A stretch of DNA of 64,000 nt from Stemphylium vesicarium (lineage: Eukaryota > Ascomycota > Dothideomycetes > Pleosporales > Pleosporaceae). Shown here piece after piece: positions 47,419 to 57,529 of this stretch. Positions within the stretch are counted from its first letter, which is position 1. The number at the start of each line of letters is the position of its first letter. The DNA lies in NCBI GenBank assembly GCA_004380135.1, contig QXCR01000018.1:276124-340123 (forward strand). Reading direction: 5' to 3'. Both the position numbers and the translations under genes were made by a program. The notes below the pieces were generated by a model. That model was not told the DNA's origin. It made no database searches and saw nothing but the letters and a program-made list of their open reading frames with translations.

Positions 47419-50154
47419 CTAGTCGTCCATGGGCTTATCCTCCAGTGTAACGCCTCGGGGCGCAGTGTCATCGCTCCTCAAACTGCCAGTCGAGTCCCTG
47501 TTACCTCTCGTTAAGCTGCCAGCATGCTTCCGAGGGAAAGGCACCCGGGTACTTGAGGGTGCGGGATGCTCAGCCGCAGCGGGAGCGGGGGCTGGGGCTG
47601 GAATAGCCTCAGCTGTACCATTCGTGGTAGCCGGTGGTACTTCGTTGGTAGGGCTATCGTCGCTTCCGGGCACTTCTAGCGATCCGCGATTACCGTTGGT
47701 CTTCCGCGACTCAGTGGGTGACGATGTGTTCACTGGGAATCGGGTTTGGCTTCGGTCACGGCGGTGAGAACCGGAGACCCGCGAGCCAGGTGCTGGCGAG
47801 GTTGCCCGCGGCGAGCGCTGAGCAGCAATCGCACGCTGGCGCTCCTCCATGTTTGCGCGTCGGTTGCTCTCATCCGTGGAGATTGCGCGTGGACGCTGGG
47901 CACCTGAAGCTGAGTGCGTAAGCGTGCTAGCACGCTTCAGCTCCCCGAATATCGCATCCTTGTGAGCAAATAGGTCGCGCACGAGGCGGTAGCTGTAGCG
48001 TTCGTTCATAGTCAAACTCGATTCTTGCTTCGGTCGCAGGATGCATGGAGCAAGTGCATTAGCTAGTGCCGTTACATATGTCTCATCGGCCGAAGTCAGC
48101 TCAATAAGACGGGTGAAGTGGGTGCAAATGGCGTCAAGTGTCGCAATGTTAGCGAGACGCAGTTGGCCAAGAGTTGACTGGAGGACAGAGACTCTAGTCT
48201 CTTCAGAGACGTCCGTAGCGGTGGTGCTGTAAATCGTTTTGACGATTTCGTAAACATGCGAAGAAACCAATGAGTCTGATTCAGTCAGCAACAAGCTTGA
48301 AGGTTCAGGATGTGATACATACCAGGGAGTTCCAGAAGGTAGAGTTTGAGGACGCTGGCCACGATCGGTACGTCGTACTTCTCGAGCAAATCGTCAGGGA
48401 ACCTTTTACCGGTGTTGATCTCAGATCTGAGGGTATGGGTTTGCGAAAGAGGAACATCAACAAGCCAGATGCCCCGACGAGCTTCGTCGCCCTCAAGGTC
48501 AGGGTAATGGTTGTCCAAGAACGTGAGTATGGTAGTTATGATGACTGGGACGCGCTTTTTGTCAGAGCGTGCTCGGGCCTCCAAGTCTACACCAAAAGTT
48601 TGCTCTGTGCACTTGTCAGTATTTCATCATGTGTAAAAGTACAGGGCATCGTACCATCCACCGAGTTGTAGTAGTTCTCGTAGGTTGTGACCCTTGGCAC
48701 AAATGGCCCTGTCCTGTAGTTCTCGAGCATGTACCGGAGATCGCCCAAAGGCTGAACTGTCTCCTGGAACAGCATCATCTTGTCTACCGTGCTTTGAAGA
48801 CTAGGAATGACGTTGCTGACGGCACCAGAGAAGTCCAAGATGACCGCCTTGATGGCCTTTAACCTGTCCAATTCACAGCGCTCCATGAACTTGAGATGAT
48901 CAATCATGGCCTCTTCCAAATTGCAGCGCAACGAGTCGAGCTTCTTCACCGAAGCTTTGTATCGCTCGTCAGCCTCACGCGCCTCTCGCCTCAGCCTTTC
49001 CGCGGGGGTCTCGTTCGGGTATTGGTTGTTGAGAGGGTTCCATCCCTGCAGGTACTCCTGTACGGTTCCAACGGGGGAGTCAACCGCGATACTGTCGGCT
49101 GATGAGCTCGACATGGTGGTGGACGAGCGGTTCAAAGGCTGCTTCTTCTCAGGCAATCCGGTGATCTGGAAGGCCTTGGGCTTCCACTGGTAGTTCATCC
49201 TGGAGCTGTTCGCAAATGTGTTGCCAACGTTGCCGACAAGACGCAAGAAGCCATGGGTTACCATATCTTGACCGATGCGCTCCGCGTAGCTAACGCTGGT
49301 GGCGCCCATGTGCTTTTGGATGTATTCGGTGATGTCGGCGCCGTTGGAGCAGTTCTGGTAGGTGCCGAGGATAGGGACTTTGACTTCGCCCAGCTTGATG
49401 CTGTCCAGCATGTGTGTGAGGATCTTCTTGACTTGCTCGGGCGAGTATGTCTCGTCGCCAAGATCGATAGGCTCCTCCTCGTCCGCCTCGGGCTCAGACA
49501 TCTTGATGGTGGGCACCTTCATCTTTGGGCTCTGCGCGGCTTCGCTCTGGGGGTCCTGGAAAGCCAGCTTGTCCTCTTCTTCGAGATCCTCCACCAGTCG
49601 GCACTTGTTGTAGTATTGCGAGCGGTACTTGCGGACGGCGTCGGCCTGCCGGTCGTGGATCTTGATGCGCGATTGTAGGTCATCCTGCGAGTTCTGCACG
49701 CGGGCAGCATGCGCCTCGCACCAGCGTCCGAATGGGTTTACGACAAGCTCTCGAATGTTGGACGCAATCTTCTTGTGGTTCGCGGCGGCTGCCTCCATCT
49801 CGGTGCGCACACCTTCATAGGCCTGGGACCGGTTAGCCTGGGTGGTCTGGCCAAGTACTCTGCTCCACGCACCTTTCGCACGCTGGCGCCCTCATCTCTG
49901 TTGAAGCCCCCGCCTATGCGATCGGTGGCCGGTGTAATGCCGGACAGGGTGTTTCCATAGACCTCCTCGGCATCGGCTCGCATGCGGGCAACGGTCAGAA
50001 TCTGCTGGTTTTCCTGCACGCCCTGCTGTAGCTTTCCAAAGAGAACGCCCAGGCCTGGAGAGTCAGCATGGGTGGGGTGATGTTGGGTGTGACCTCAGCT
50101 CGTACCTCCCGCATAGTCGCTGGACCAAAAGGACGCAGCGAAGCCGGTCGTCAT
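47419..50154 (-). CDS. RGD2: F-BAR/DEP/RhoGAP protein Rgd2
   Basis: GTPase-activating protein family for Cdc42/Rho5 at sites of polarised growth. Exons 50154-50106, 50054-49873, 49822-48655, 48604-48323 and 48275-47419 give 845 residues. The F-BAR begins FAASFWSSDYAGGLGVLFGK and is split by an inserted DEP domain (about residues 203-291; ERIGQDMVTHGFLRLVGNVG), resuming with LRREAREADERYKASVKKL, as known for the Rgd2 family. The RhoGAP region spans about 467-650: VPVIITTILTFLDNHYP, RRGIWLVDVPLSQTHTLRS and VPIVASVLKLYLLELPDSLV. The canonical arginine finger (G-x-F-R) is replaced by Leu514, and the second conserved Arg is also Leu. The C-terminal 180 residues are Ser/Pro/Ala rich. Divergent from CDC43. 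Confidence 0.93.
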
Positions 50155-51036
50155 GGCGGCTGTAGAATAAACGGCACTCAACTCCTCGCTAACCTGGGGT
50201 ATATCAAAAGGAAATATTGGATCGTGTGTGGTCGGTCAACGGCCGTGGTAGTGAGCGCGGAGAAGGTAAGTCTGGGGAACACGCAAGCGCAGGCCCGGTA
50301 ATGTAGCGTAAGGTTGCGCGGCCTCGTATCTTCAGGCGGCGGCTATGGTGGCGGAACACAAGGAATGACTGGCGGCTGGCAACGACAAGGCGCGCAACAA
50401 GGTCGTGGACGGGATGCGGGAGATTGAGCGTGACTGAGGCACCTCAGGAGTGGTTTTGCAGGCTGTAGCCGGGGCAGAGCTGGAATGTCTCATACACCCC
50501 TGCATGTGGTGCCGCCGTTTGTGAGTGACAGGGCTGGCTTAGGCAGAGGCTACCAAGCTTCTGCCCGACATTTCGCCTTTAGCGGACGATATAAATATCG
50601 ACGTCGCAATTCACCGACACCAAGCGCGGCCCCTGCATGGACTAGAGCCTGGTCAACGCGTCTACAACCGTATATGCATCATCGTCGTACTAACACTGTC
50701 GCGGGTCGAGGTCAACACCAGCATACGTGCGAGGCCGCTGCTGCATAGTAATCCACACGTCTTGTCATCATCACTCTTCTGCGAACCGTGGATCCAACCC
50801 AGCGCGACCAAGCATCGCATCGCCCAAGTTTGCTGGTGTTTTTGGTGTAGAAGCTATATAGCCTGTCTGGCATTTCACACCTCCCCCTCCCAACTTTCTT
50901 CCGCCTTGCCAAAAGTGCACCCGCCTTGGCCTCCACGTCAGCCCCGCCATCAAACTCCAAGCTTCGCAGGGGCACCAAACATCTTGCTCGGCAAAAGACG
51001 CCGGGCCCAGCACTGCACGCCTCGCCCTTTCCCATC
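50155..51036. promoter_or_regulatory. Divergent promoter RGD2 / CDC43
   Basis: 882 bp between two divergent genes of the same Rho/Cdc42 pathway. The reading frame of CDC43 extends upstream to 50926, but only from a TTG, so this part is taken as leader. Confidence 0.45.
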
Positions 51037-52356
51037 ATGGCCCCTACTGGCTTCGACAACACACAGCTCAACTATGCTCGCCACATCAAGTACTGGCGGC
51101 GAAACCTGAAAACCTTGCTGCCGCACTTCTACACCAGCAATGATTCCAACCGCATGCTGCTGGCCCTTTTCACTGTTTCCGCACTGGATATTCTGGGCGA
51201 TTTAGACGCTGCCCTGTCGCCCGAGGAGCGTCAAGGACACATAGACTGGGTCTACAGTTGCCAACTGCCAGAGGGAGGGTTCCGGCCATGGCCAGGGTCC
51301 AACTACGGCGAACTTCGGAGCCATGACAACAAAAACTGGGATCCTGCCCACATTCCGGGGACTTTTTTTGCGCTCCTGACTTTGGTCGTGTTGAAAGATG
51401 ATTTGGAGAGGGTCAAAAGGAAGGAAATCTTGGCATGGCTGGTCCACATGCAGAGACCTGAGGGGAGCTTTGGAGAGACACTCGGGGATAATGGATACGT
51501 ACATGGCGGCAACGACTCAAGATTCGGATACATGGCGACGGCCATTAGATGGATACTACGGGGCGATCTTGAAGGGCCTTGCGAAGGAATCCCCGACATT
51601 GACGTTGACGCCTTTGTCAACTGCGTTCGCGCTGCAGAATGCTATGATGGAGGTATATCCGAGGCACCATACCATGAGGCACATGCCGGCTTCACCTGCT
51701 GTGCGATAGCTGCTCTTGCTTTTCTGAACCGGTTACCTCTACCGCCCTCACAAAAACATGATGGTGTTGTTCGCGGAGTATCCGACCTCCAAAATACATT
51801 ACATTGGTTGGTTTCCCGACAAACCCTTACACTGGACGAAGACGATGGTCTAGACACCATGGGCGACGAGACAGATACGTCAGAAACGTGCCACGACGCC
51901 CACACTTTTGTAAAGCTGGGTGCCTATCCATCAACACAGGCAAAAGAAAACACGAAAGGAAGGCCTCGTGTTCACTACGAGCTGGAATGGGTGGGAGTCA
52001 ACGGACGATGCAACAAGGTAGCAGATACGTGTTACGCCTACTGGACATGCGCGCCCTTGCAAATTCTCGGCCACCTCGATATTGTTGATCCGCAACCGAT
52101 CCGAAAGTGGCTACTAGACAAGACACAGCATCTCGTCGGAGGCTTTGGAAAGGTTACTGGAGATCCACCGGACATGTATCATTCTTTCCTAGGGTTGATG
52201 GTCATTGCCATGTTTGGGGAGCCGGGTCTTCAGAATGTTGATCCCGCACTATGCATTACGCACAAGGCGAAGAAGCATTTGGAGTCACTCTCGTGGAGGA
52301 GAAAGATAACGGGTATGAATGGTGCAGCCAGCGCCAACGGAAAGAGCGACAGGTAA
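51037..52356 (+). CDS. CDC43: Geranylgeranyltransferase type I beta subunit
   Basis: Catalytic subunit of GGTase-I, which attaches geranylgeranyl to CAAL proteins such as Rho and Cdc42. Intronless, 439 residues from the first ATG of the frame. The N terminus YARHIKYWRRNLKTLLPHFY and ALFTVSALDILGDL match the family. Prenyltransferase beta repeats follow: WVYSCQLPEGGFRPWPGS, MQRPEGSFGETLG, CYDGGISEAPYHEAHAGFTC. The zinc ligands are seen in VADTCYAYWTC (Asp and Cys) and DMYHSFLGL (His). The stretch between residues about 260 and 320 is an acidic insert absent from animal enzymes. FTase beta and GGTase-II beta were considered, but the ISEAPYHEAHAGF and VADTCYAYW words fit type I best. Confidence 0.9.
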   Translation: MAPTGFDNTQLNYARHIKYWRRNLKTLLPHFYTSNDSNRMLLALFTVSALDILGDLDAALSPEERQGHIDWVYSCQLPEGGFRPWPGSNYGELRSHDNKNWDPAHIPGTFFALLTLVVLKDDLERVKRKEILAWLVHMQRPEGSFGETLGDNGYVHGGNDSRFGYMATAIRWILRGDLEGPCEGIPDIDVDAFVNCVRAAECYDGGISEAPYHEAHAGFTCCAIAALAFLNRLPLPPSQKHDGVVRGVSDLQNTLHWLVSRQTLTLDEDDGLDTMGDETDTSETCHDAHTFVKLGAYPSTQAKENTKGRPRVHYELEWVGVNGRCNKVADTCYAYWTCAPLQILGHLDIVDPQPIRKWLLDKTQHLVGGFGKVTGDPPDMYHSFLGLMVIAMFGEPGLQNVDPALCITHKAKKHLESLSWRRKITGMNGAASANGKSDR

Positions 52357-52809
52357 GACTGAGGCATGGTTTCAGCTGGTGATGGGATGCAGAGAGACGC
52401 ACAGAACGTCTTTTGCTCTCACCAGACTGGTGTTGTAGTTTCATGCCCAGGTTGACGTCTTACAAACTCGACTGCTTTCTGTATTGAGCGTAAAGCTCAC
52501 ATGCAGATTAGATCCGAATAATGATACATGATGTACCAGCAAACCCGCATGCTTGTGTCATGGTAGGCGCTCGTAGCAATCCTTAGTGCCAAAAAGGGTC
52601 CTAGCAGAACCCAGCCTCGGCTCCACCCAAAAACCGCCCATATCCCTGCAACCCATGTAATTTTCCCAAACTCCGCAACTTTTCCCGGCTCGTGTCGCAA
52701 GTACTCAGTCGCAGTGCACCACCACACCACACCACACCACACCACCCTTGCACTTGCCCAGCCTAATTCTACACAAAGTAACCTTTACACACGCATACGA
52801 CACATAACG
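52357..52809. promoter_or_regulatory. Intergenic region with ACCAC repeat
   Basis: 453 bp between CDC43 and RRP17, holding a 5x ACCAC microsatellite about 65 bp upstream of the RRP17 start codon. Confidence 0.5.
52721..52745 (+). repeat. ACCAC x5 microsatellite
   Basis: Five perfect copies of ACCAC. It sits in the likely 5' leader or core promoter of the RRP17 gene. Confidence 0.9.
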
Positions 52810-53604
52810 ATGGGCGGCCCACCGATCAAAAAACGCAAACTCGCCGTCACAGCGCCCGAGCAAATTAACTTTGACTTTGCAGCGCGCGAGGAATACCTAA
52901 CGGGGTTCCACAAGCGCAAACTCGAGCGCAAGAAGCATGCGCAGGAGGAAAATGCGAAGCGGGAGAAGGAGGAGAAGTTGCGCATGAGGCGGGAGGTACG
53001 ATAACATGTTTTATTCTAAAAGACAAGCAACGAGGAGCTGCTTGCTACACGGCTCTCTTTCTTCACACAGGAATGACATAGCAAATACTAACATACATAC
53101 GCACAGCTACGAGCAGAGCGCAAAGCCGACCTAGAAAAACACGTCGAAGAAGTAAACAGACTAGTAAAGCAAGCAAACGGCGACATCAGCGAAGCGGCCG
53201 GTTCCACATCCGACGAGGAAGATGATTCCGATGACGACGAAGAGGAATTCAAGGGCTTCACAGACCCCGAGCCCATCAACCAGGAAGACGAGTACATCGA
53301 CGAGGACAAATACACAACCGTCACCATGGAAAGCGTGAATATATCGCGCTCGGGGTTTTCGCGGCCGGGCGAGGAGGAAGAGGATGAGGCGGCGGCCGAG
53401 GCGGCACGGAAGAAGAAGGCAGAGGAAGAGGAGGGGGAGGGCAAGAAGAGGGTGTGGACAAAGGCGTGGCCGAAGCATAGCGAAAGGCCTAAAAAGAAGA
53501 AGAAAAAGTTTAGGTATGAGACCAAGACGGAGCGCAAGGCGGAGCGTATGAAGCAGGGTATCAAGAAGAGGAAGCAGAAGGAGGCTAGGACGAAGGATAA
53601 ATGA
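52810..53604 (+). CDS. RRP17: Nucleolar rRNA-processing protein (Rrp17/NOL12)
   Basis: Ribosome-biogenesis exonuclease/RNA-binding factor for 5.8S/25S maturation. Exons 52810-52995 and 53107-53604 give 227 residues. The N terminus contains the family signature: INFDFAAREEYLTGFHKRKL, then highly charged ERKKHAQEENAKREKEEKL and RMRREL/RAERKADLEKHV. The middle is acidic (DEEDDSDDDEEEF), and the C-terminal 60 residues are Lys/Arg rich with RPKKKKKKFRYETKTERKAE and end QKEARTKDK, the nucleolar targeting part. Length is typical for the family. Confidence 0.9.
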
Positions 53605-54106
53605 GATATGCGTAAAAATGAGATTTAGAGAGCACTTGGAAGGCATGGAAACAATGATACCCCTTCATGGATTAGAAAGTTTACTACAAAGGATGAGAGC
53701 TGATAGTTCAGGTGGCTCTGCCCGTCTGGAGTCGTGGGCCAGCTAGAAGCATCGAGCGTCGGTTATTGATGGGGACAGGCATGATGATTAAAAGGGTATT
53801 ATGTCGGGAACCACCAACAATGTATTCGCTCAGGGATTATCTAAAGCGAAAAGGCCCGCCCAGCAAGCAGCCGCAGGAAAGAAACAGATGTGTAGTATAG
53901 GGGGTAAGGGGAATGTGATGTGTTTGTGTGAAATCTGCCTCTGCTCCAAGCTCCGCGGCATGCCGAACCATCTTCCTTGACCTCTGCCCCGTGTCGTCGC
54001 ACGCGTTCGAAACCGACGTCGGTAGATTGACGATTATCGAAGCTCGACTCACTCAAAACTCGACTAAGATACAGTCAACAACCGCAAAGGAGGGACGACA
54101 GCGAGA
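53605..54106. other. Convergent intergenic region
   Basis: 502 bp shared by the 3' ends of RRP17 and the tropomyosin gene. No gene recognised. Confidence 0.45.
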
Positions 54107-54822
54107 TCAGATGTTACCGATCTCCTTGACAAAGTCGTCGAGCTCCTTCTTGGTGTCGGCGTATTTCTTAGCCATCTCCTCGTACTTGGTTTCCCACTGG
54201 TCGCGGGACTGCTCGAGAGCCTGGACTTTGCGTTCGTAGTGGCCGGACTTGACGTCGGTTTGGCGGAGCCTATTGTGGAGCGAGTCAGCACATGTAGATC
54301 AGGGGTGGTAGCGGAATCATAGGGAGGTGAGAGAGGGAAAGGGAGTAAAGAAGAGCAAAAAAGGGCAGCCGTACTTCTCATTGAGCTCACGGATCGTCCT
54401 GTCCGACTCCTCAGCTTCTTCCTCGAGAACTTGAATCTTTCGCTGAAGGCTCTCAGCTTGGGTGCCGGCTTGAGCACCTGCACCAGCTTCGTCCTTGTGG
54501 ATCTTGACTTGCCCCTCAAGCTTCTCGACCTCGCTCTCGAGCACAGAGTTCTTGTGCGTCAGCGACGTGATCTCCTGCTCCTTCTGTGTCGTCTCCGATT
54601 CGAGCTGCTTGACCTTGGCCTTGAGCTCCTCGGCGCGGGCGCTGCTCTCATCCGCCTCGACGCGGAGAGCTTCCATGCGCTGTGCAGAAACATCACGTCA
54701 GCTCTCACTTGGGTCTGACAGGCGTGCATTGGAATGTGGCGTCGGCACCAGCAGGTAGGGCTGGTACCATAGAAAGGGGATTGGCGGGGTATGGGCGGAC
54801 TCACCTTCTTGATCTGATCCAT
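54107..54822 (-). CDS. Tropomyosin
   Basis: Coiled-coil protein that stabilises formin-nucleated actin cables. Exons 54822-54805 (18 nt), 54679-54375 and 54269-54107 give 161 residues, the classic fungal short-form length of four heptad actin periods. The sequence begins MDQIKKRMEALRVEADESSA and runs as an unbroken heptad coil (LKAKVKQLESETTQKEQEI, KIQVLEEEAEESDRTIRELN), ending DDFVKEIGNI. Its Met-Asp start makes it a predicted NatB acetylation target, and the NatB subunit gene is in the same window. Intron 2 splits a Lys codon. Divergent from the securin candidate across 339 bp. Confidence 0.95.
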
Positions 54823-55161
54823 AGCTGCGGGAGGGGTGGAATGTGTGGGATGTGGTGTTTTGAGGTGTAGTATGTGCGGTTGAGACGAGTGCAGCTTATG
54901 TAGGGATGTGGGGCGGCGCGGTGTGTTGTCGTGGTTGACTGAAAGAATGTCTCTCTTGTCGGGGTGGGCAAGCTGATAATGCGGGCAAGCGCTACCGAAA
55001 GGGACTACCTCCGCCCGGACCCTTTGTCAAGCCCAGACCCTCTCGCAGTCGCCGCCCTAGCAACCGCCCAGTAAACACACAGCCGCCGGGAGCGCCGTCC
55101 AGCATCTAACACCAAAGCCAACCACAACCACGCCCACGACTCGCTCAATGTAAACCCCACC
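54823..55161. promoter_or_regulatory. Bidirectional promoter tropomyosin / securin
   Basis: 339 bp between two divergent start codons, so it must serve both genes. No obvious TATA box. Confidence 0.5.
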
Positions 55162-56613
55162 ATGGCGACACTCGCAGCAAACGACCAGGAAAACGCCGTC
55201 CGCCATCTGCAGGCCGGCGCTGCGGGAAAGTCGCTGAATGCCGGCTTGAAGAGCTTCAACAGCGCCAAAACACCAGGAAACAAAGCCCCAAAGACGCCTT
55301 TCAAGATCCCGCTCAACGATGAGAATGCCGTGACCAAGGATGGAAAATCCGTCTTGCAGATCAAGGGCAAGGGAAATGAATTGTTCATGGGAAAGAAGGG
55401 CGGAAAGGTTGACGAGAATGCCTTTGTTACGCCAGCCGGTACGACAAGAGATGACATGACGAAATACATGAGATTGAGACTAACAATTTCAGGTCCGCGC
55501 ACACGTGCGCCGCTGGGCATGAAGACGACCAATGCCAAGTCCAGAGCCTTTGCAACCCCAGCGCCTCTGTCCTCTGCAAAGAACCAACAGCTAAGCCCGC
55601 GTCTGCGCCGTCCGAAAGTAAAGGTCCACCAGCCCGAAGTCGCCCATGAGTCTGAAGATGACGTGCCTGAAGTGGAATATATGCCTCCCAAGGAAATGCC
55701 GCTTGAGGACGACATGGACGACTACCTCCCCAAGAATTGGACCATTCCCAAGATCAGCAACCAGGACATGGTGCGCGGCATCTGGCAGGCTTACCACAAC
55801 CCAATTGAAGACGATGGACGAACCCGTGAGCAGCGCAAGTTTGAAGAAGAGGTCCAGCAGGGTCGGAAGCAGCGCGATGCGCAGTTTGAAAAGGTCTTTG
55901 CATCGCAGATGGCCAAGGACGACGCCGAGATGAGGGAATACTACGGCATCAACGAGCCAAAGAAGACGGCGCCCAAATCAGCACCTACTGTTTCCGCGCT
56001 CAGAAAGGCCCCAACTGGACCGTCGACTATGCGAGCCCGATCCGCAGCGGTAGCTCTTTCTCCGCCATTGAAGCCCAGCTACGCCGCTCCTACCGCGGCA
56101 GCCAAATCACGTCTACCCACTGGACCCGTCTCTGGCCGCAAGGGAGCCAAAACACCTACAGAGGCCACAGCGTCCCGTCATGCATCTGCCACCGCAGCCT
56201 CAAAGAGCACCATCGGTTATGCCCAAGGCCGAGCCGGACGCGTCGCTCCAGCAGCCCGCAAGCCCCTCTCCAACGTCACCAAGCCTGCCCCATTTTCCGC
56301 TACTTCCCGCCCAGTCTCCTCGATCCACAACCGCAGCGCGAGCACCAGCACTGCTACCGTCCAATCCCGCGGCCCTATTTCTCGTTCCAGCTCTACTGCC
56401 ACTGAAGCTACGCTCATCACGCCCCCTGAGGACGAGCAGCCCCGTCGCACAGCCGAGGATCTCGAGCGTGAAATGGAGTTGTTGCTGCTCTCTCGGTCAG
56501 ATGATGAGGACGATGATGTTTGGGCCAACAGCTTCAATACCCAGCTTCACGCTGAGGATCCGCTCGAGGACGACGACGATAACTTTCAATTCCAGCTCCC
56601 TCAAGGCTTTTAA
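55162..56613 (+). CDS. Securin (Cut2/Pds1-like) candidate
   Basis: Exons 55162-55438 and 55493-56613 give 465 residues. The arrangement recalls Schizosaccharomyces pombe securin Cut2: an acidic-Asn box DENAFVTPAG (Cut2 has a KEN box at this place), then a destruction box RAPLGMKTTN starting Arg97, and an acidic VPEVEYMPPKEM. A second RxxL, RKPLSNVTK, lies nearer the C terminus. The rest is disordered, Ala/Ser/Thr/Lys rich, with an acidic end (RSDDEDDDVW, EDPLEDDDDNF), where separase-contacting segments are expected. Securins inhibit separase until APC/C destroys them at anaphase. Securins are so diverged that family assignment rests on short motifs; this is inference. The 54-nt intron has a GTACGA donor, a CTAAC branch site and a TTTCAG acceptor. 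Confidence 0.62.
   Translation: MATLAANDQENAVRHLQAGAAGKSLNAGLKSFNSAKTPGNKAPKTPFKIPLNDENAVTKDGKSVLQIKGKGNELFMGKKGGKVDENAFVTPAGTTRDDMTKYMRLRLTISGPRTRAPLGMKTTNAKSRAFATPAPLSSAKNQQLSPRLRRPKVKVHQPEVAHESEDDVPEVEYMPPKEMPLEDDMDDYLPKNWTIPKISNQDMVRGIWQAYHNPIEDDGRTREQRKFEEEVQQGRKQRDAQFEKVFASQMAKDDAEMREYYGINEPKKTAPKSAPTVSALRKAPTGPSTMRARSAAVALSPPLKPSYAAPTAAAKSRLPTGPVSGRKGAKTPTEATASRHASATAASKSTIGYAQGRAGRVAPAARKPLSNVTKPAPFSATSRPVSSIHNRSASTSTATVQSRGPISRSSSTATEATLITPPEDEQPRRTAEDLEREMELLLLSRSDDEDDDVWANSFNTQLHAEDPLEDDDDNFQFQLPQGF
55439..55492 (+). other. 54-nt stop-free intron in the securin candidate
   Basis: Exactly 18 codons long with no in-frame stop, so retention would add 18 residues just before the destruction box. 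Donor, branch site and acceptor are all good matches to fungal consensus. Confidence 0.7.
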
Positions 56614-57529
56614 ACGCTTATGAAGGAAGCGAAGGGACGGGTAATTGGATGAGATACACTGTCCTCTAGTCATACACTGTGTAGCCTTGTGTTTTTTATT
56701 ATCGATCGGGTCATGGAGTTTTGCGGTATTGGATACCTCTTGTCTTTTTTTCCTTTCCCTTTCACATGGATATCTTGGCTTGGGTTTGTTCTTGCCTGAT
56801 TTTTCCTTCTTAGTATGGCATATATCCTATGCGCAATCATACATATACATGATCGCTGACTTGCATTCGCTCCTTTTGCGTCGTGACCACAAAGATATAC
56901 ATGTATAGGCTCATGACGATTACCACAAGCATGACATCCACCCTTGCACGCATTGATTTGAATAAATGTTTTTCATTAGAAGTGATACAAGTACTCCATG
57001 TAGTCGCACTCATTCACTCACTATCTTTGTTCTCGGGCTTCCCTCTTCCATTCCTCGCTCATGCTACCACACCCCTTTTAACGCACCCTCGCTCGCATGT
57101 ATGTATAAATATGTATAAATATGTATAAATATGTATGAAAGAAATGACGGCAAAAAAGGCCCTGGGAAAATGCTAAGCGCTGTCTGACCAAACACCATGC
57201 TGCTAAAGAATCCAAGAAAACAAAGACAAACACGGACGAAAACACAGACGAAAAGGAAACGGTAGACATGTTAAGAGAGAGAGCGCAGCTCAGAATACGA
57301 TGGAATCATGAAATAGTCGTGGAAAGAAAGAAGTATGCAAAGACTGGTTTGTGTGCGTGTGGTGTGAATTTCACCTTTTTTTCTCTCTTCTTCTTTTACT
57401 CTTTGTGGCCGCTGTGCGAGTATGCCGAGTATGCTATCATCTCATCATAGTGTGAGAACACTGCGCTGCAACTGCAACTGCAATTCCGCATGGGGAACCG
57501 AGGCACGGTAAACCAAGTGCCTACAGCAG
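56614..57529. other. Convergent intergenic region with AT-rich repeat
   Basis: 916 bp between the 3' ends of the securin candidate and the SWIB gene. T-rich stretches and an ATGTATAAAT tandem repeat are present. No coding frame is supported. Confidence 0.5.
57101..57137 (+). repeat. ATGTATAAAT decanucleotide repeat
   Basis: Three perfect copies of ATGTATAAAT at 57101-57130 followed by a partial copy. It lies between two convergent genes and might act in 3'-end formation. Confidence 0.9.

Noticed and set aside
55005..55715. 236-codon frame antisense to the securin candidate
   Set aside because: Overlaps the first exon and intron of the plus-strand gene and has no family match.
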